This document shows positions 26,351 through 35,890 of a stretch of DNA of 64,000 nucleotides, piece after piece. The notes under the pieces are model-generated. The model saw only the letters and a program-made list of their open reading frames with translations, was not told the DNA's origin and did no database searches. The stretch's first letter is position 1. The number at the start of each line of letters is the position of its first letter. The translations under genes were made by a program, and so were the position numbers. Source of the DNA: Paraburkholderia antibiotica (GTDB taxonomy: Bacteria > Pseudomonadota > Gammaproteobacteria > Burkholderiales > Burkholderiaceae); the NCBI RefSeq assembly GCF_012927125.1, contig NZ_JABBFZ010000002.1:124001-188000 (forward strand), written 5' to 3'.

Positions 26351-27895
26351 TCAGCGCGCCGGTGCGGACGTCTCCTTCTGCTGCGCCATTGTGGACGGCA
26401 CCGCCTGCGCCGCGCTGCCGTCGCCGCTTCCCGTCCAACCGCCACCCAGCGCCTTCACGAGCGCCACCGACAACGTCAGCTGCTGCCCGCGAATCTGCAC
26501 GTCGGTGCGCTCGCTCGTCAGCAACGACTCCTGCGCGTCGATCACGTTCAGATACGCGACGAGCCCGCCCGAATAGCGATCGTTCGCGAGCGACAGTAGC
26601 CGCTGCGCATCCTCGACCGCCTCGTGCGACTGCTTCGACGCGCCATCCAGCACAGAAAGACCCGTAATGCCGTCCTGCACCTGCTGGAACGCGACGAGCA
26701 CGGTCTGCCGATAATTCGCCTCGGTCGCCTTATAGCCCTCGCTCGCGTACTTCACGTTAGCCGCGCGCCGGCCGCCATCGAACAGCACCTGGCCGACGGT
26801 GGCGCCGAGCGTCCACATCAGCGTCGGCGCGCTCAGCAGACTCGCGAACTCGGTGCTCTCCCAACCGATGCCCGGCGTCAGCGTCAGGCTCGGAAAAAAC
26901 GCCGCCTTGGCCACGCCGATCTGCGCATTGGCGGCGGCCATCGCGCGTTCGGCCGACGCAACATCGGGCCGTCGTTGCAGCACGTCGCTCGGCACGCCGA
27001 GCGGAATCGCCGGGGCCTTGATGTCGAGCACCTGCGGCGCGATCGCGAACTGCGGGGCCGGCACGCCGACCAGCGCGGCGATCGCATGCTCGTACTGCGC
27101 GCGCTGGTTCAGCAGCAGCTGCGCCTGCACGCGCGTCGAATCGAGTTGCGACTTCTGCTGCAGCACGTCGAGACCGGACACCGAACCGAGATCGTGCTCG
27201 GTGTTCACGTAGTCGAGCGCTTTCTGCTGCAGCTTCACCGACTGGTTCAGCACATCGATCTCGTTGTCGAGTTCGCGTAGCGAGAAATAGTCGGTCGCGA
27301 GGTCGGTGGTCAGCACGAGGCGCGCGTTCGCGAGATCGTCCGCCGACTGCTCGGCCGACGCCTTCGCGCCCTCCACCTGTCGACGGATGCGGCCGAACAG
27401 ATCGGTGTCGTAGCTGATCGTCGGACCAAGCTGGATGTTGTTCTGCACCGTCGATTGGGTCGGCGTCGCGTAGTTCGTCAGCGGCCGGTCACGCGAAATG
27501 CGAAAGCGCGAAGCCTGTGCGTTCAGATCGACTTCGGGCACGCGCTGCGCGCTCGTGTTCGCGAGCGTGGCCTTCGCCTGCTCGTAGTGCGCGCTGGCGG
27601 CGACGAGCGTCTGGTTCTGCGCGAGTGCCTGGGTTTCCAGCGTCGCGAGCGTCGGATCGGCGAAGCCCGTCCACCAGTCCGGCGCGATCGGCGCATGCGA
27701 CGGCGCCGCGACGCGCCAGAACGAATCGGTGTGCCACTCGGGCGGCACCTCGGCTTGCGGGCGCTGATAATCGGGGCCGACCGTGCAGGCGGCGAGCAGT
27801 GCCGCGCCGGCGCACGCGCTCAGCGTCGCGAACGCCGCGCCGGAGGTCACGGAGGTGAGCGCCGTCGACGCGCGACGGCAAACCGCGAACTTCAC
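26351..27895 (-). CDS. NodT-family outer membrane efflux lipoprotein (system 2)
   Basis: 514 residues starting at a GTG with AAGGGGG upstream. The signal peptide carries a lipobox (LLAAC) followed by TVGPDYQRPQAEVP, the typical OprM/NodT mature start. The two TolC-like repeats (for example LAQNQTLVAASAHYEQAKAT and LLSLANDRYSGGLVAYLNVI) form the outer membrane barrel and periplasmic coiled-coil duct. The GTG overlaps the adaptor stop (GTGA). It is the last structural gene of the RND-MFP-OMF unit, the reverse of system 1, where the duct gene comes first. Confidence 0.92.
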   Translation of the reverse strand: MKFAVCRRASTALTSVTSGAAFATLSACAGAALLAACTVGPDYQRPQAEVPPEWHTDSFWRVAAPSHAPIAPDWWTGFADPTLATLETQALAQNQTLVAASAHYEQAKATLANTSAQRVPEVDLNAQASRFRISRDRPLTNYATPTQSTVQNNIQLGPTISYDTDLFGRIRRQVEGAKASAEQSADDLANARLVLTTDLATDYFSLRELDNEIDVLNQSVKLQQKALDYVNTEHDLGSVSGLDVLQQKSQLDSTRVQAQLLLNQRAQYEHAIAALVGVPAPQFAIAPQVLDIKAPAIPLGVPSDVLQRRPDVASAERAMAAANAQIGVAKAAFFPSLTLTPGIGWESTEFASLLSAPTLMWTLGATVGQVLFDGGRRAANVKYASEGYKATEANYRQTVLVAFQQVQDGITGLSVLDGASKQSHEAVEDAQRLLSLANDRYSGGLVAYLNVIDAQESLLTSERTDVQIRGQQLTLSVALVKALGGGWTGSGDGSAAQAVPSTMAQQKETSAPAR

Positions 27896-29115
27896 GATGC
27901 CCCCTTGCCGCTTTTCTGCGGCTGCACCTGCACGTGATCGCCGTCGGCGATCGAATCGCTCGGGTTGATGATGATGCGATCGGTCGGCGCGATGCCGCTT
28001 TCGATTTCGAGCGTCTGCCCGAGGTCCTGCGCGATCACGACCTTGTGCAGATTCACATTGCCCTTTCCATCGACGACCGCGAGACGCGGGCCTTCGGCGC
28101 GAAACAGCAGCGCATTGCCCGGCACCGTGAGCCGCGCATGCGCGGTGGCGGGCACAGCGACCTGCACGTAGGCGCCAGGGCGCAGCGTGTCGTCGGAATT
28201 CGGCAGCGTCACTTCGATCTGCAGCGAACGCGTGGGCACGTCGATCGCACCGGAAATGTGCGTGATCGTGCCGCCGAACTGCCGCCCCGGCAATTCGGCC
28301 TGAGTGACCTCGACCTTCTGTCCGACCGCGACGTTCTGTGCATACGCCTGCGGCAACTGCACGTAGACGCGCAGCGGGTCCGACTGCGCGAGCGCGAACA
28401 GCGCCCGGCTCGTGCCGCTGCCCGCGTCGATCAGATCGCCGACGTCGACATTGCGCTGCGTGACCACGCCGGTAAACGGCGCGACGATCCGCTTGAACGA
28501 TTCGAGCTGCTGCAGACGCTTGACGTTGGCATCGGCGGCGGCGAGATTCGCGATGTCCTGCGTGTAGGTACTTTGCCGCTCGTCGAGTTCCTGTTGCGAC
28601 ACCGCATCGCGTTGCCGCAACTGCTGCCAGCGATCCAGCGAGCTCTTCGCGAGCGCAAGGCTCGAATTGATCTGCTGACGCTGCGCCAGCGCCTGCGCGA
28701 GTTCCTGATCGATTTCCGGCGTATCGAGTTCGGCGAGCAGTTGCCCCTGCTTCACGTGCGCGCCGATATCGGCATACCAGTGCAGCAGATAACCGGTCGC
28801 GCGTGCATAGATCGGCGACTCGACGTAGCCGCGCAGCGTGCCCGGCAGCAGCGTGTTGCCGCCGCTGTCGGTCTGCGTCGGCAGCACCACGTTCACGTAC
28901 TGCTGCGCATTCTGCTGCGCGGTCGCCGCGACCTCGCGGCTTTGCAGCACGTTCGCGATCACCGTGCGCAGCGTGCCGACCGCAAGCAGTACGAACACGA
29001 TCAGGACCGCGATCTTCGCGCGCTTCCATTCGCGCTGGCGCGGCGGCAGCAGGTGCTCGCCCTGTTCGGTTTCCCGCGACGGGATCGCGAGCGATGCATG
29101 AGTTTTTTCGGTCAT
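27892..29115 (-). CDS. RND periplasmic adaptor (membrane fusion protein), system 2
   Basis: 407 residues. A cytoplasmic basic start is followed by one membrane anchor (about 33-52, IAVLIVFVLLAVGTL), the lipoyl motif ARATGYLLHWYADIGAHVKQ, an alpha-hairpin (about 115-190) and a beta-barrel domain ending in IADGDHVQVQPQ. It resembles HlyD/MdtA-like adaptors with an uncleaved N-terminal anchor, unlike the lipoprotein adaptor of system 1. An in-frame TTG lies three codons upstream (29124), and the ATG at 29115 is preferred. The next gene starts inside its stop codon. Confidence 0.9.
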   Translation of the reverse strand: MTEKTHASLAIPSRETEQGEHLLPPRQREWKRAKIAVLIVFVLLAVGTLRTVIANVLQSREVAATAQQNAQQYVNVVLPTQTDSGGNTLLPGTLRGYVESPIYARATGYLLHWYADIGAHVKQGQLLAELDTPEIDQELAQALAQRQQINSSLALAKSSLDRWQQLRQRDAVSQQELDERQSTYTQDIANLAAADANVKRLQQLESFKRIVAPFTGVVTQRNVDVGDLIDAGSGTSRALFALAQSDPLRVYVQLPQAYAQNVAVGQKVEVTQAELPGRQFGGTITHISGAIDVPTRSLQIEVTLPNSDDTLRPGAYVQVAVPATAHARLTVPGNALLFRAEGPRLAVVDGKGNVNLHKVVIAQDLGQTLEIESGIAPTDRIIINPSDSIADGDHVQVQPQKSGKGAS

Positions 29116-29138
29116 CTCAGTCAACCATCGTTTAACTT

Positions 29139-32100
29139 TTACGCGGGCGTCGCCGCACTGCGGTGTTCCGGCGCGGCGCTGCCGTCGTGGCCGGCGTTGC
29201 CGCCATCGTGGCCGCCGTCGTTGCCTCCACCATTGCCGCCGCCGTTATCGTCTCCGCCGTTCCTGCCGTGTCGGCGCGCGAGCCACGAGTGAATCCCCGC
29301 GAACACGAGCGGCACGAAAAACAGCGTGGAAACCGTCGCGAACAGCAGACCGCCGATTACCGCACGGCCGAGCGGCGCGTTCTGTTCGGCGCCTTCGCCA
29401 AGGCCGAGCGCCATCGGGATCATGCCGATGATCATCGCAAACGCGGTCATCAGCACCGGCCGGATCCGGCTCGCGCCCGCTTCGAGCGCGGCGGTCAGCG
29501 GCGGCGCGCCGGCCGCGAGCCGCTGGCGCGCGAACGAGACCATCAGAATACTGTTCGCGGTGGCGACGCCCATCGTCATGATCGCGCCGGTCAGCGCCGG
29601 CACGCTCAGGTGCGTGCCGGTCAGGAACAGCATCCACATGATGCCGGCGAGCGCGGCCGGCAACGCGCTGACGATGATCAGCGGATCGACCCACGACTGG
29701 AAGTTCACGACGATCAGCAGATACACGAGCACGATCGCCACCGCCACGCCGACGCCGAGCCCGAGGAACGAACTGCGCATCGTCTGCACCTGGCCGCGCA
29801 CGGTGATCGTGCTGCCGCGCGGCAGCGACGCGCGCACCTGGTTGACCAGCCTGTCGACCTGATTCGCGACGCTGCCGAGATCGCGCTTCTCGACGCTCAC
29901 GTACAGATCGATGACAGGCCGGATGTTGTAGTGCGAAACTTCGGCGAACTGGCTTTGCGGCGCGATCCGCACGAGGTTGCCGAGCAGTTGCGTCGGCCCG
30001 TTCGACGAACCCGACACCGGCGTGCGCAGCAGTTCGTCGATCGACGACACCTGGTATTGCGGCGTCTGCACCGCCACCTTGTACTCGACGCCGTTGTGGT
30101 TGTTGATCCAGAAACCCGGCGAGGTCTGCGAGCTGCCCGACAGCGAAATCAGCACGTTCTGCGCGACATCGTTCGCGCTCAGGTTCAATTGCTGCAAACG
30201 CGTGCGGTCCATGTGCAGATCGATCACCGGTTCGTCGAGCTTCTGCTGGATGTGGGTATCGACCGTGCCGGGAATCAGCCGCACCTGTTTGAGCAGTTTG
30301 CGCGCGACGTCGAAATTGCCCTGCTGATTGGCGCCGGCGATCTGCACGTCGACCGCTGCCGGCAGACCGAAGTTCAGGATCTGCGTGACGATGTCGGCCG
30401 GCTGAAAGAAGAACTCGACGCCCGGAAAGCGCTGCGGCAGGATCGTGCGCAGCTTGTCCATATAGACCTGCGACGGCGCGTGTCCTTCGTTCAGCGCGAT
30501 CTGGATCTCGCCGTCGAGCGTGCCCATCGTGCCCGCGTTGCTGTACGACAGGTTGATACCGCTATACGGCAGGCCGAGGTTGTCGAGGATCGTGCCGAGG
30601 TCTTTCGGCGGCACGACTTCGCGGATCACCTTCTCGACTTCGTCGGCGAGCCGCGCGGTTTCCTCGATCCGCGTGCCGGTCGGCGCGCGCATGTGCAGAC
30701 GGATATCGCCGGCGTCGACGCTCGGGAAGAAGTCTTCGCCGAGCGCGAAGAACAGGCCCATCGACAGCACGCAGAAACCGAGGAACAGGCTGCCGAACAT
30801 CTTGCGACGCACCAGCAGACTGCTCAGGATCATGATGTAGGCCGCGCGCATGCGCTCGAAACCGGCGTCGAAGCGGTGATAGAGCCGCATGAACAGATTC
30901 GGCTTCGTACCCTCCTTCGGCTTGTGCGCGTGGCCCATCAGCAGCATCGCGAGCGTCGGCACCAGCGTGCGCGACAGGATGTACGACGCGAGCATCGCGA
31001 ACACCACGGCTTCCGCGAGCGGCACGAACAGATAGCGCGCGACGCCGGTCAGGAAGAACATCGGCACGAACACGATACAGATACACAGCGTCGAGACCAG
31101 CGCCGGCACCGCGATTTCGCCGGCGCCGTCGAGAATCGCGTCGTGCAGATTGGTGCCCATATGCAGGTGCCGTTCGATGTTTTCGATCGTCACCGTGGCG
31201 TCGTCCACCAATATGCCGACCGCGAGCGCGAGGCCGCCGAGCGTCATGATGTTGATGGTCTGCCCGAGCGCGTGCAGCGCGAGCAGCGACGCGAGAATCG
31301 ACAGCGGAATCGAAATCGCGATGATGCAGGTGCTGCGCCAGTTGCCGAGAAACAGCAGGATCATCGCGGCGGTCAGCGCGGCGGCGACCAGCGCCTCGCG
31401 CACCACGCCCTGCACGGCCGCCTTCACGAACACCGACTGATCGAACAGCGCGGTGATCTGCAGATCGGGCGGCAGCGCCGCGCGCGCGCCCGGCAACAGC
31501 CCCTTCAGCGTATCGACGATCGACAGCGTCGACGCATTACCGTTTTTCAGCACCGACATCAGCACGCCGCGATGGCCGTTCTGCCGCACGATATTGGTCT
31601 GCGGCGAGTAACCGTCGCGCACGTGCGCGACTTCGCGCAGATAGGTGGTCGCGCCGTTGACGGTGCGCACCGGAATGTCGTTGAGCCCCTCGACCGTGGC
31701 CGGCGAGCCGTTCATGTTGACGGTGTATTCCCGCGGCCCGATCTTGGCCGTGCCGGTCGGCAGAATCAGGTTCTGCGCGTTGAATGCGTTGACCACGTCG
31801 GTCGGCGTCAGGCCTTTGGCCAGCATCGCGCGCGTGTCGAGGTCGACCGAGATCAGCCGCGACTTGCCGCCGTACGGATACGGCACAGCCGCGCCCGGAA
31901 TCGTCACCAGTTGCGGGCGCAGGAAGTTCAGCGCGGTGTCGTTCAGGTCCTGCTCGGAGAGCTTCGGACTCGACAGGCCGAGCTGGATCACCGGGATGCT
32001 GGACGCCGAATAGCTGATCACGAGCGGCGCGGTCGCGCCCGGCGGCATCTGCTTTAACTGCGCCTGCTCGACGGCGACGGTCTGCGCGATCGCGGTCTGG

Positions 32101-32405
32101 ATGTTCGCGTTCGGCTGCAGAAACACCTTCAGGATCGCGATGCCGGGCAGCGACTGCGATTCGATGTGCTCGATATCGTTGACGGTCGTGGTCAGACTGC
32201 GCTCGTTGACCGACGTGATGCGGTTGGCCATGTCCTCGGACGACAACCCCGTGTACGTCCAGATGATGCTGACCACCGGAATGTTGATTTCCGGCAGCAC
32301 GTCGACAGGCGTGGTGAACAGCACGAAGGGCGTCGCCAGCACGATCAGAATCGCCATCACGATGAACGTGTATGGCCGCTTAAGTGCTACGTTGACGATC
32401 CACAT
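29139..32405 (-). CDS. RND efflux permease (system 2) with Gly/Asp/His-rich tail
   Basis: 1088 residues. The N-terminus MWIVNVALKRPYTFIVMAIL, helix 4 VGILVDDATVTIENIE and the C-terminal AVIGGLLFATVSTLFFVPLV mark an HAE1/CzcA-superfamily pump. The repeated AMIIGMIPMALGLGEGAEQN is typical of the nodulation/drug exporter branch. The last 45 residues are an unusual low-complexity tail of G, N, D and H (GGDDNGGGNGGGNDGGHDGG) facing the cytoplasm, which could bind metal ions. It heads the operon with the adaptor (23 bp gap) and duct. Substrate is unknown; the CusRS-like two-component pair hints at metals but does not prove it. Confidence 0.92.
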   Translation of the reverse strand: MWIVNVALKRPYTFIVMAILIVLATPFVLFTTPVDVLPEINIPVVSIIWTYTGLSSEDMANRITSVNERSLTTTVNDIEHIESQSLPGIAILKVFLQPNANIQTAIAQTVAVEQAQLKQMPPGATAPLVISYSASSIPVIQLGLSSPKLSEQDLNDTALNFLRPQLVTIPGAAVPYPYGGKSRLISVDLDTRAMLAKGLTPTDVVNAFNAQNLILPTGTAKIGPREYTVNMNGSPATVEGLNDIPVRTVNGATTYLREVAHVRDGYSPQTNIVRQNGHRGVLMSVLKNGNASTLSIVDTLKGLLPGARAALPPDLQITALFDQSVFVKAAVQGVVREALVAAALTAAMILLFLGNWRSTCIIAISIPLSILASLLALHALGQTINIMTLGGLALAVGILVDDATVTIENIERHLHMGTNLHDAILDGAGEIAVPALVSTLCICIVFVPMFFLTGVARYLFVPLAEAVVFAMLASYILSRTLVPTLAMLLMGHAHKPKEGTKPNLFMRLYHRFDAGFERMRAAYIMILSSLLVRRKMFGSLFLGFCVLSMGLFFALGEDFFPSVDAGDIRLHMRAPTGTRIEETARLADEVEKVIREVVPPKDLGTILDNLGLPYSGINLSYSNAGTMGTLDGEIQIALNEGHAPSQVYMDKLRTILPQRFPGVEFFFQPADIVTQILNFGLPAAVDVQIAGANQQGNFDVARKLLKQVRLIPGTVDTHIQQKLDEPVIDLHMDRTRLQQLNLSANDVAQNVLISLSGSSQTSPGFWINNHNGVEYKVAVQTPQYQVSSIDELLRTPVSGSSNGPTQLLGNLVRIAPQSQFAEVSHYNIRPVIDLYVSVEKRDLGSVANQVDRLVNQVRASLPRGSTITVRGQVQTMRSSFLGLGVGVAVAIVLVYLLIVVNFQSWVDPLIIVSALPAALAGIMWMLFLTGTHLSVPALTGAIMTMGVATANSILMVSFARQRLAAGAPPLTAALEAGASRIRPVLMTAFAMIIGMIPMALGLGEGAEQNAPLGRAVIGGLLFATVSTLFFVPLVFAGIHSWLARRHGRNGGDDNGGGNGGGNDGGHDGGNAGHDGSAAPEHRSAATPA

Positions 32406-32876
32406 TGAAACGGGCCAGAGAGGTGCGGGTGGAGGGAGAGATTGAAATTCTGCGCCTATGCTAGATCGGTAGAACCAACACCTGCATGGCGCGAAAATGG
32501 CAGGATTGTCAGGAAGGTTGTTGTAAGCGAATGCGCGTTTTTTTATGGCGCCGAATGGGCTTTTCGATTGCCGGCACGCAAACGTTTATTGAATTGAATT
32601 AACGGCAATTAATGGAGCGTTGCTGAAATGTCGACCGATGCGCGAGCAGGCGCTCGGTCGAAATATTGTGAAACATGCTTTCAGTTTGAATGGTACGAAG
32701 CCGTGAATTTTTGTGTCCTTAGGTCATTGTCGGCTAACCGTTGATGGCACGCTGGCGGCGCGCTGACGACGTTCCCGCATAAAAAAAAGCCGCTCGACCT
32801 GGACGGTCGAACGGCCTTTTTTCAATGTTGCAACAGCCCATCTGTTATAGACCGATGGGCACGCTGCTTTACCGGC
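32406..32876. other. 471-bp region upstream of efflux system 2
   Basis: This region is relatively AT-rich and holds the presumed promoter of the RND operon (minus strand) and the terminator at 32779-32823. No open frame is credible and I could not assign a promoter with confidence. Confidence 0.4.
32779..32823 (-). terminator. Bidirectional rho-independent terminator
   Basis: A-tract, then CGCTCGACC, a TGGA loop region and GGTCGAACG, then a T-tract: a GC stem flanked by A8 on one side and T6 on the other. It lies about 55 bp past the VOC gene stop and can terminate in both directions. Confidence 0.85.
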
Positions 32877-33311
32877 TTATTTGGCGAATAGCGACGACCT
32901 ATCCGCGAACGCCTTGAATTCGAGCGCATTGCCCGACGGATCGAGGAAGAACATCGTCGCCTGTTCGCCGACTTCGCCCTTGAAGCGCACGTGCGGCTCG
33001 ATGATGAACTCGATGCCGGCCTTCTGCAATTTGTCCGCGGCGGCCTGCCATTGCTCCATCGACAGCACCGCGCCGAAGTGGCGGACCGGCACCGAGTCGC
33101 CGTCGACCTTGCTGGTATGGCGATGACCGAGTTCGTCCGGCGCGAGATGCGCGACGATCTGATGGCCGTAGAAATTGAAATCGACCCACGCCTCCGAACT
33201 GCGCCCTTCCGGGCAGCCGAGCAATTCGCCGTAAAACTCGCGTGCGGCGGCGAGACTATGCACGGGGAAGGCCAGATGGAACGGCGGCAAAACGGTTTCG
33301 GCAGCGCTCAT
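32877..33311 (-). CDS. VOC (glyoxalase/bleomycin-resistance-like) superfamily protein
   Basis: 144 residues with two beta-alpha-beta-beta-beta units. Likely metal ligands are H12 (FHLAFPVHS), H78 region ([13 protein letters not shown]) and the C-terminal glutamate in NALEFKAF. The motifs [15 protein letters not shown] and [13 protein letters not shown] are classic for VOC enzymes (dioxygenase or isomerase-like chemistry). The start is the ATG at 33311, and the N-terminal extension in a longer frame is not family-like. It is divergent from a LysR regulator, which probably controls it. The substrate is unknown. Confidence 0.88.
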   Translation of the reverse strand: MSAAETVLPPFHLAFPVHSLAAAREFYGELLGCPEGRSSEAWVDFNFYGHQIVAHLAPDELGHRHTSKVDGDSVPVRHFGAVLSMEQWQAAADKLQKAGIEFIIEPHVRFKGEVGEQATMFFLDPSGNALEFKAFADRSSLFAK

Positions 33312-33492
33312 GATCGAAGACTCGTGGAGTAAAAACGACTTGGGTGGAGATTGAATTCGTGGATTCGTGGGCTGCGTAACTTGACACGAGAACGATGGCC
33401 ACGAACGACGTGAGGCAAGTTTAACCATGAATAAAAATGCTGAGAAACGATATATATTTGACCTGACCATCACCAAAATCGATTGATCGATC

Positions 33493-34368
33493 ATGCTCAG
33501 CGAACTGAAGACCTTCATCGCCGTCAGCCAATACGGCACGTTTTCCGGCGCGGGCGCGCGCATCGGACTCACGCAATCGGCGGTCAGCGCGCAGATGCAG
33601 CGGCTCGAGGAGGAGCTCGGCTTCGCGCTGTTCGACCGCACCGGCCGTTCCGCGACGCTCAACGACGCGGGCCGCGAAACGCTCGTGCTCGCCGAGGAAA
33701 TGATGACGCTGTACGCGCGGCTCTCCGAACGCGGCGCGGGCACGGCCGAGAGCGGCATGCTGCGGGTCGGCGCGATCGCGTCCGCGCAGGTGTCGCTGCT
33801 CGCCGACGCGCTCGCGCGCTTTCGCGAGGCGCGCCCGGGCTGGCGGATTCGCGTGGTGCCGGGCGTGTCGCTGGGGCTGCTCGGTCAGGTCGACTCGGGC
33901 GAACTCGATCTCGCGGTCATCATCAAGCCACCGTTCGCGTTGCCGTCGGAACTCGAATGGCGCACGCTCGTCAGCGAACCGTTCGTGCTGCTCGCACCGA
34001 AGAAGCTCGCACGCGGCGGCCGTTCGTGGCGCGAGCTGCTCAGGAGCGAGCCGTTCATCCGCTACGACCGAGCGTCGTTCGGTGGGCGGCTGGTCGATCG
34101 GTTTCTGCGGCGCGCGCGCCTCACTGTGCGCGACGCGATCGAGCTCGACGAATTGCAGGCGATCGTGCAACTGGTCGCGCGCGGCATGGGCGTCGCGCTG
34201 ATTCCCGACACGGCCGGACTCGGCAAATGGCCGGCGAGCGTCGCCGCGCTCGAACTCGGCGACGCGACGTTTCATCGCGAGATCGGCATGGTGCTGCGGC
34301 CGCGGCATAGCCGGCAGGTGGTGACGGATGCGCTGGCGGAGTGTATTGCGGGGGTGACGGGGGCGTGA
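33493..34368 (+). CDS. LysR-family transcriptional regulator
   Basis: 291 residues with the N-terminal winged helix ([20 protein letters not shown], then [20 protein letters not shown]) and a periplasmic-binding-protein-like effector domain (about 90-285). LysR proteins usually control a divergent neighbour and themselves; here that is the VOC gene at 32877. The 181-bp gap holds a short repeat around ATCGATTGATCGAT just before the start, which could be part of the binding site. The inducer is unknown. Confidence 0.9.
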   Translation: MLSELKTFIAVSQYGTFSGAGARIGLTQSAVSAQMQRLEEELGFALFDRTGRSATLNDAGRETLVLAEEMMTLYARLSERGAGTAESGMLRVGAIASAQVSLLADALARFREARPGWRIRVVPGVSLGLLGQVDSGELDLAVIIKPPFALPSELEWRTLVSEPFVLLAPKKLARGGRSWRELLRSEPFIRYDRASFGGRLVDRFLRRARLTVRDAIELDELQAIVQLVARGMGVALIPDTAGLGKWPASVAALELGDATFHREIGMVLRPRHSRQVVTDALAECIAGVTGA

Positions 34369-34499
34369 ATCGGGGCGTGAATGGGTGCGCAAATGTGAGC
34401 GGGTGCGGTGGAGCAAAGCGCGGGCGCTCATCCGCGCGAGTGTGCTGCCCTACGAACGGGCAACTGTATCTGTGAGTTTCGGGTGAGCGCGCGCAGAAT

Positions 34500-34612
34500 C
34501 GGAACTCGTTTTTGTGGTTGTTTCGTTGCCGCTTCGTTGCTGTCTCGTTGTGGTTTCGTCCTCGCCTCGCTGCCGTTTCGTTGCTTATTTGCCGCTTATT
34601 CCGTCGCCAACT
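34500..34612. repeat. T/G-rich imperfect repeat tract before the LysE gene
   Basis: Imperfect words TTTCGTTGC, TTCGTTGC, TCTCGTTGT and TTTCGTTGC recur through this stretch. It is upstream of the exporter start and of much lower GC than its surroundings. Confidence 0.4.
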
Positions 34613-34664
34613 TAACCGCCCACACGTCGCATCGCGCCACGCGCCCACCCCGGATTGCCCGCCC

Positions 34665-35303
34665 ATGATCGCCAGCCCGCTGCTCACCGCCGATGTCCTG
34701 ATCGCCTACAGCGCCTATTTCGTCGGCACCGCGAGCCCCGGGCCGAGCAATCTCGCGATCATGTCGCTGGCGATGAGCGCCGGCCGGCGCGCCGCGCTGG
34801 TGTTCGCGCTCGGCGTAGTGTCCGGCTCGTTCTCGTGGGCGCTGCTGGCGTCGCTCGGTTTGTCGGCGGTGCTCGCCAGCTACTCGCAGTGCATCATCGC
34901 GATCCGGATCGCGGGCGGCCTGTATCTGCTGTGGCTCGGCTTCAAGTCCGCGCGCTCGGCATTGAGCGCCGAGCGGCCGGCACAGAGCGTGGCACGCGTC
35001 GACGAACCGCTCGGGCGGCTCTATCTGCGCGGCCTGCTGCTGCATCTGACGAACCCGAAGGCGGTGCTGGTGTGGCTGTCGATCGTCTCGCTCGCGATGT
35101 CGCCGACGCACGGCGCCACGCACGTGCTGCCGGTCGTGCTCGGCTGCATGGTGATCGGCGCGACGGTGTTCAGCAGCTACGCGATGCTGTTCTCGACAGC
35201 CTCCGCGCGGCGCATCTACGCGGCGATCCGGCGCTGGCTCGACGGCTCGCTCGCGATCATGTTCGGGATTGCCGGGGTCAAGCTGCTGATGTCGCGCAAT
35301 TGA
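34665..35303 (+). CDS. LysE-family amino acid / homoserine exporter
   Basis: 212 residues with six membrane helices. The signature PGPSNLAIMSLAMSAGRRAA and the later LRGLLLHLTNPKAVLVWLSI are diagnostic of LysE/RhtB exporters, which pump amino acids or homoserine derivatives out by proton antiport. The ATG at 34665 is weakly supported by a ribosome site. An open frame upstream (from 34512) is within the repeat tract and is not family-like. Neighbours do not indicate a specific substrate. Confidence 0.88.
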   Translation: MIASPLLTADVLIAYSAYFVGTASPGPSNLAIMSLAMSAGRRAALVFALGVVSGSFSWALLASLGLSAVLASYSQCIIAIRIAGGLYLLWLGFKSARSALSAERPAQSVARVDEPLGRLYLRGLLLHLTNPKAVLVWLSIVSLAMSPTHGATHVLPVVLGCMVIGATVFSSYAMLFSTASARRIYAAIRRWLDGSLAIMFGIAGVKLLMSRN

Positions 35304-35467
35304 GCGCGTGGTTGGAGGATGAGCCACACAGGGTCGGGCCGGACTGCGCTTGAACGTCGCCCGGCCAGCAATCAGGCAAAGCAATCAGCCAGCGCCCGCC
35401 CGTCGCTCTGCGATACTGACGGCTCGGCTCCATCCACGGCGGTAACCCGCGCGCCCAACCCGACACG

Positions 35468-35812
35468 ATGAACGGCAACCACGCCCCTCAACCCACTTCA
35501 CGCTCGCCGCTGCAAAAGCGGCTCTACTTCACCGGCGCGGCGATCCTGATCATCGCGCTGATCGCGGCTGCGTTGATCTATCTGAGCGTGCCGCCGCCCG
35601 ATAGCGCGGTCGCGATGTACGGCGCGGTCGATCCGCGCTATCAGATCGAACTGCAGCAGATCGGCGGCAACGCGGCAGTGCTGATGGCGCAGTTGCATCA
35701 ATGGTTCGACAGTCTGTGGCACGGCGTGCGGCTCGCGTACACGGTCGCCGCGCTTGGCGTGATCGGTGCGGGCGCGTGCTTTTTCGTCGGTCATTTTTTC
35801 GCGGACGAGTAA
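35468..35812 (+). CDS. Small two-helix membrane protein of unknown function
   Basis: 114 residues. The first helix is at about 22-40 (FTGAAILIIALIAAALIYL), the middle region contains GAVDPRYQIELQQIGGNAAV, and the second helix is at about 88-108. I recognise no family. It follows the LysE gene by 164 bp and ends 78 bp before the convergent MipA gene. The middle segment would be periplasmic. Confidence 0.6.
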   Translation: MNGNHAPQPTSRSPLQKRLYFTGAAILIIALIAAALIYLSVPPPDSAVAMYGAVDPRYQIELQQIGGNAAVLMAQLHQWFDSLWHGVRLAYTVAALGVIGAGACFFVGHFFADE

Positions 35813-35890
35813 GCGTCGCAAGCCACACGCCCTGACCGTGCCGCTATGGCGGCCGGCATCGCCACTACCGTGCCGCAAGTGCCGCAAAGA

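Noticed and set aside
29163..32057. Very long open frame (964 codons) on the plus strand
   Set aside because: It is antisense to the RND pump gene and its product is Arg/His-rich and repetitive, typical of a GC-rich shadow frame.
33312..33492. Assigning a LysR operator (T-N11-A) between the VOC and LysR genes
   Set aside because: Several weak matches exist and none is clearly better than chance.
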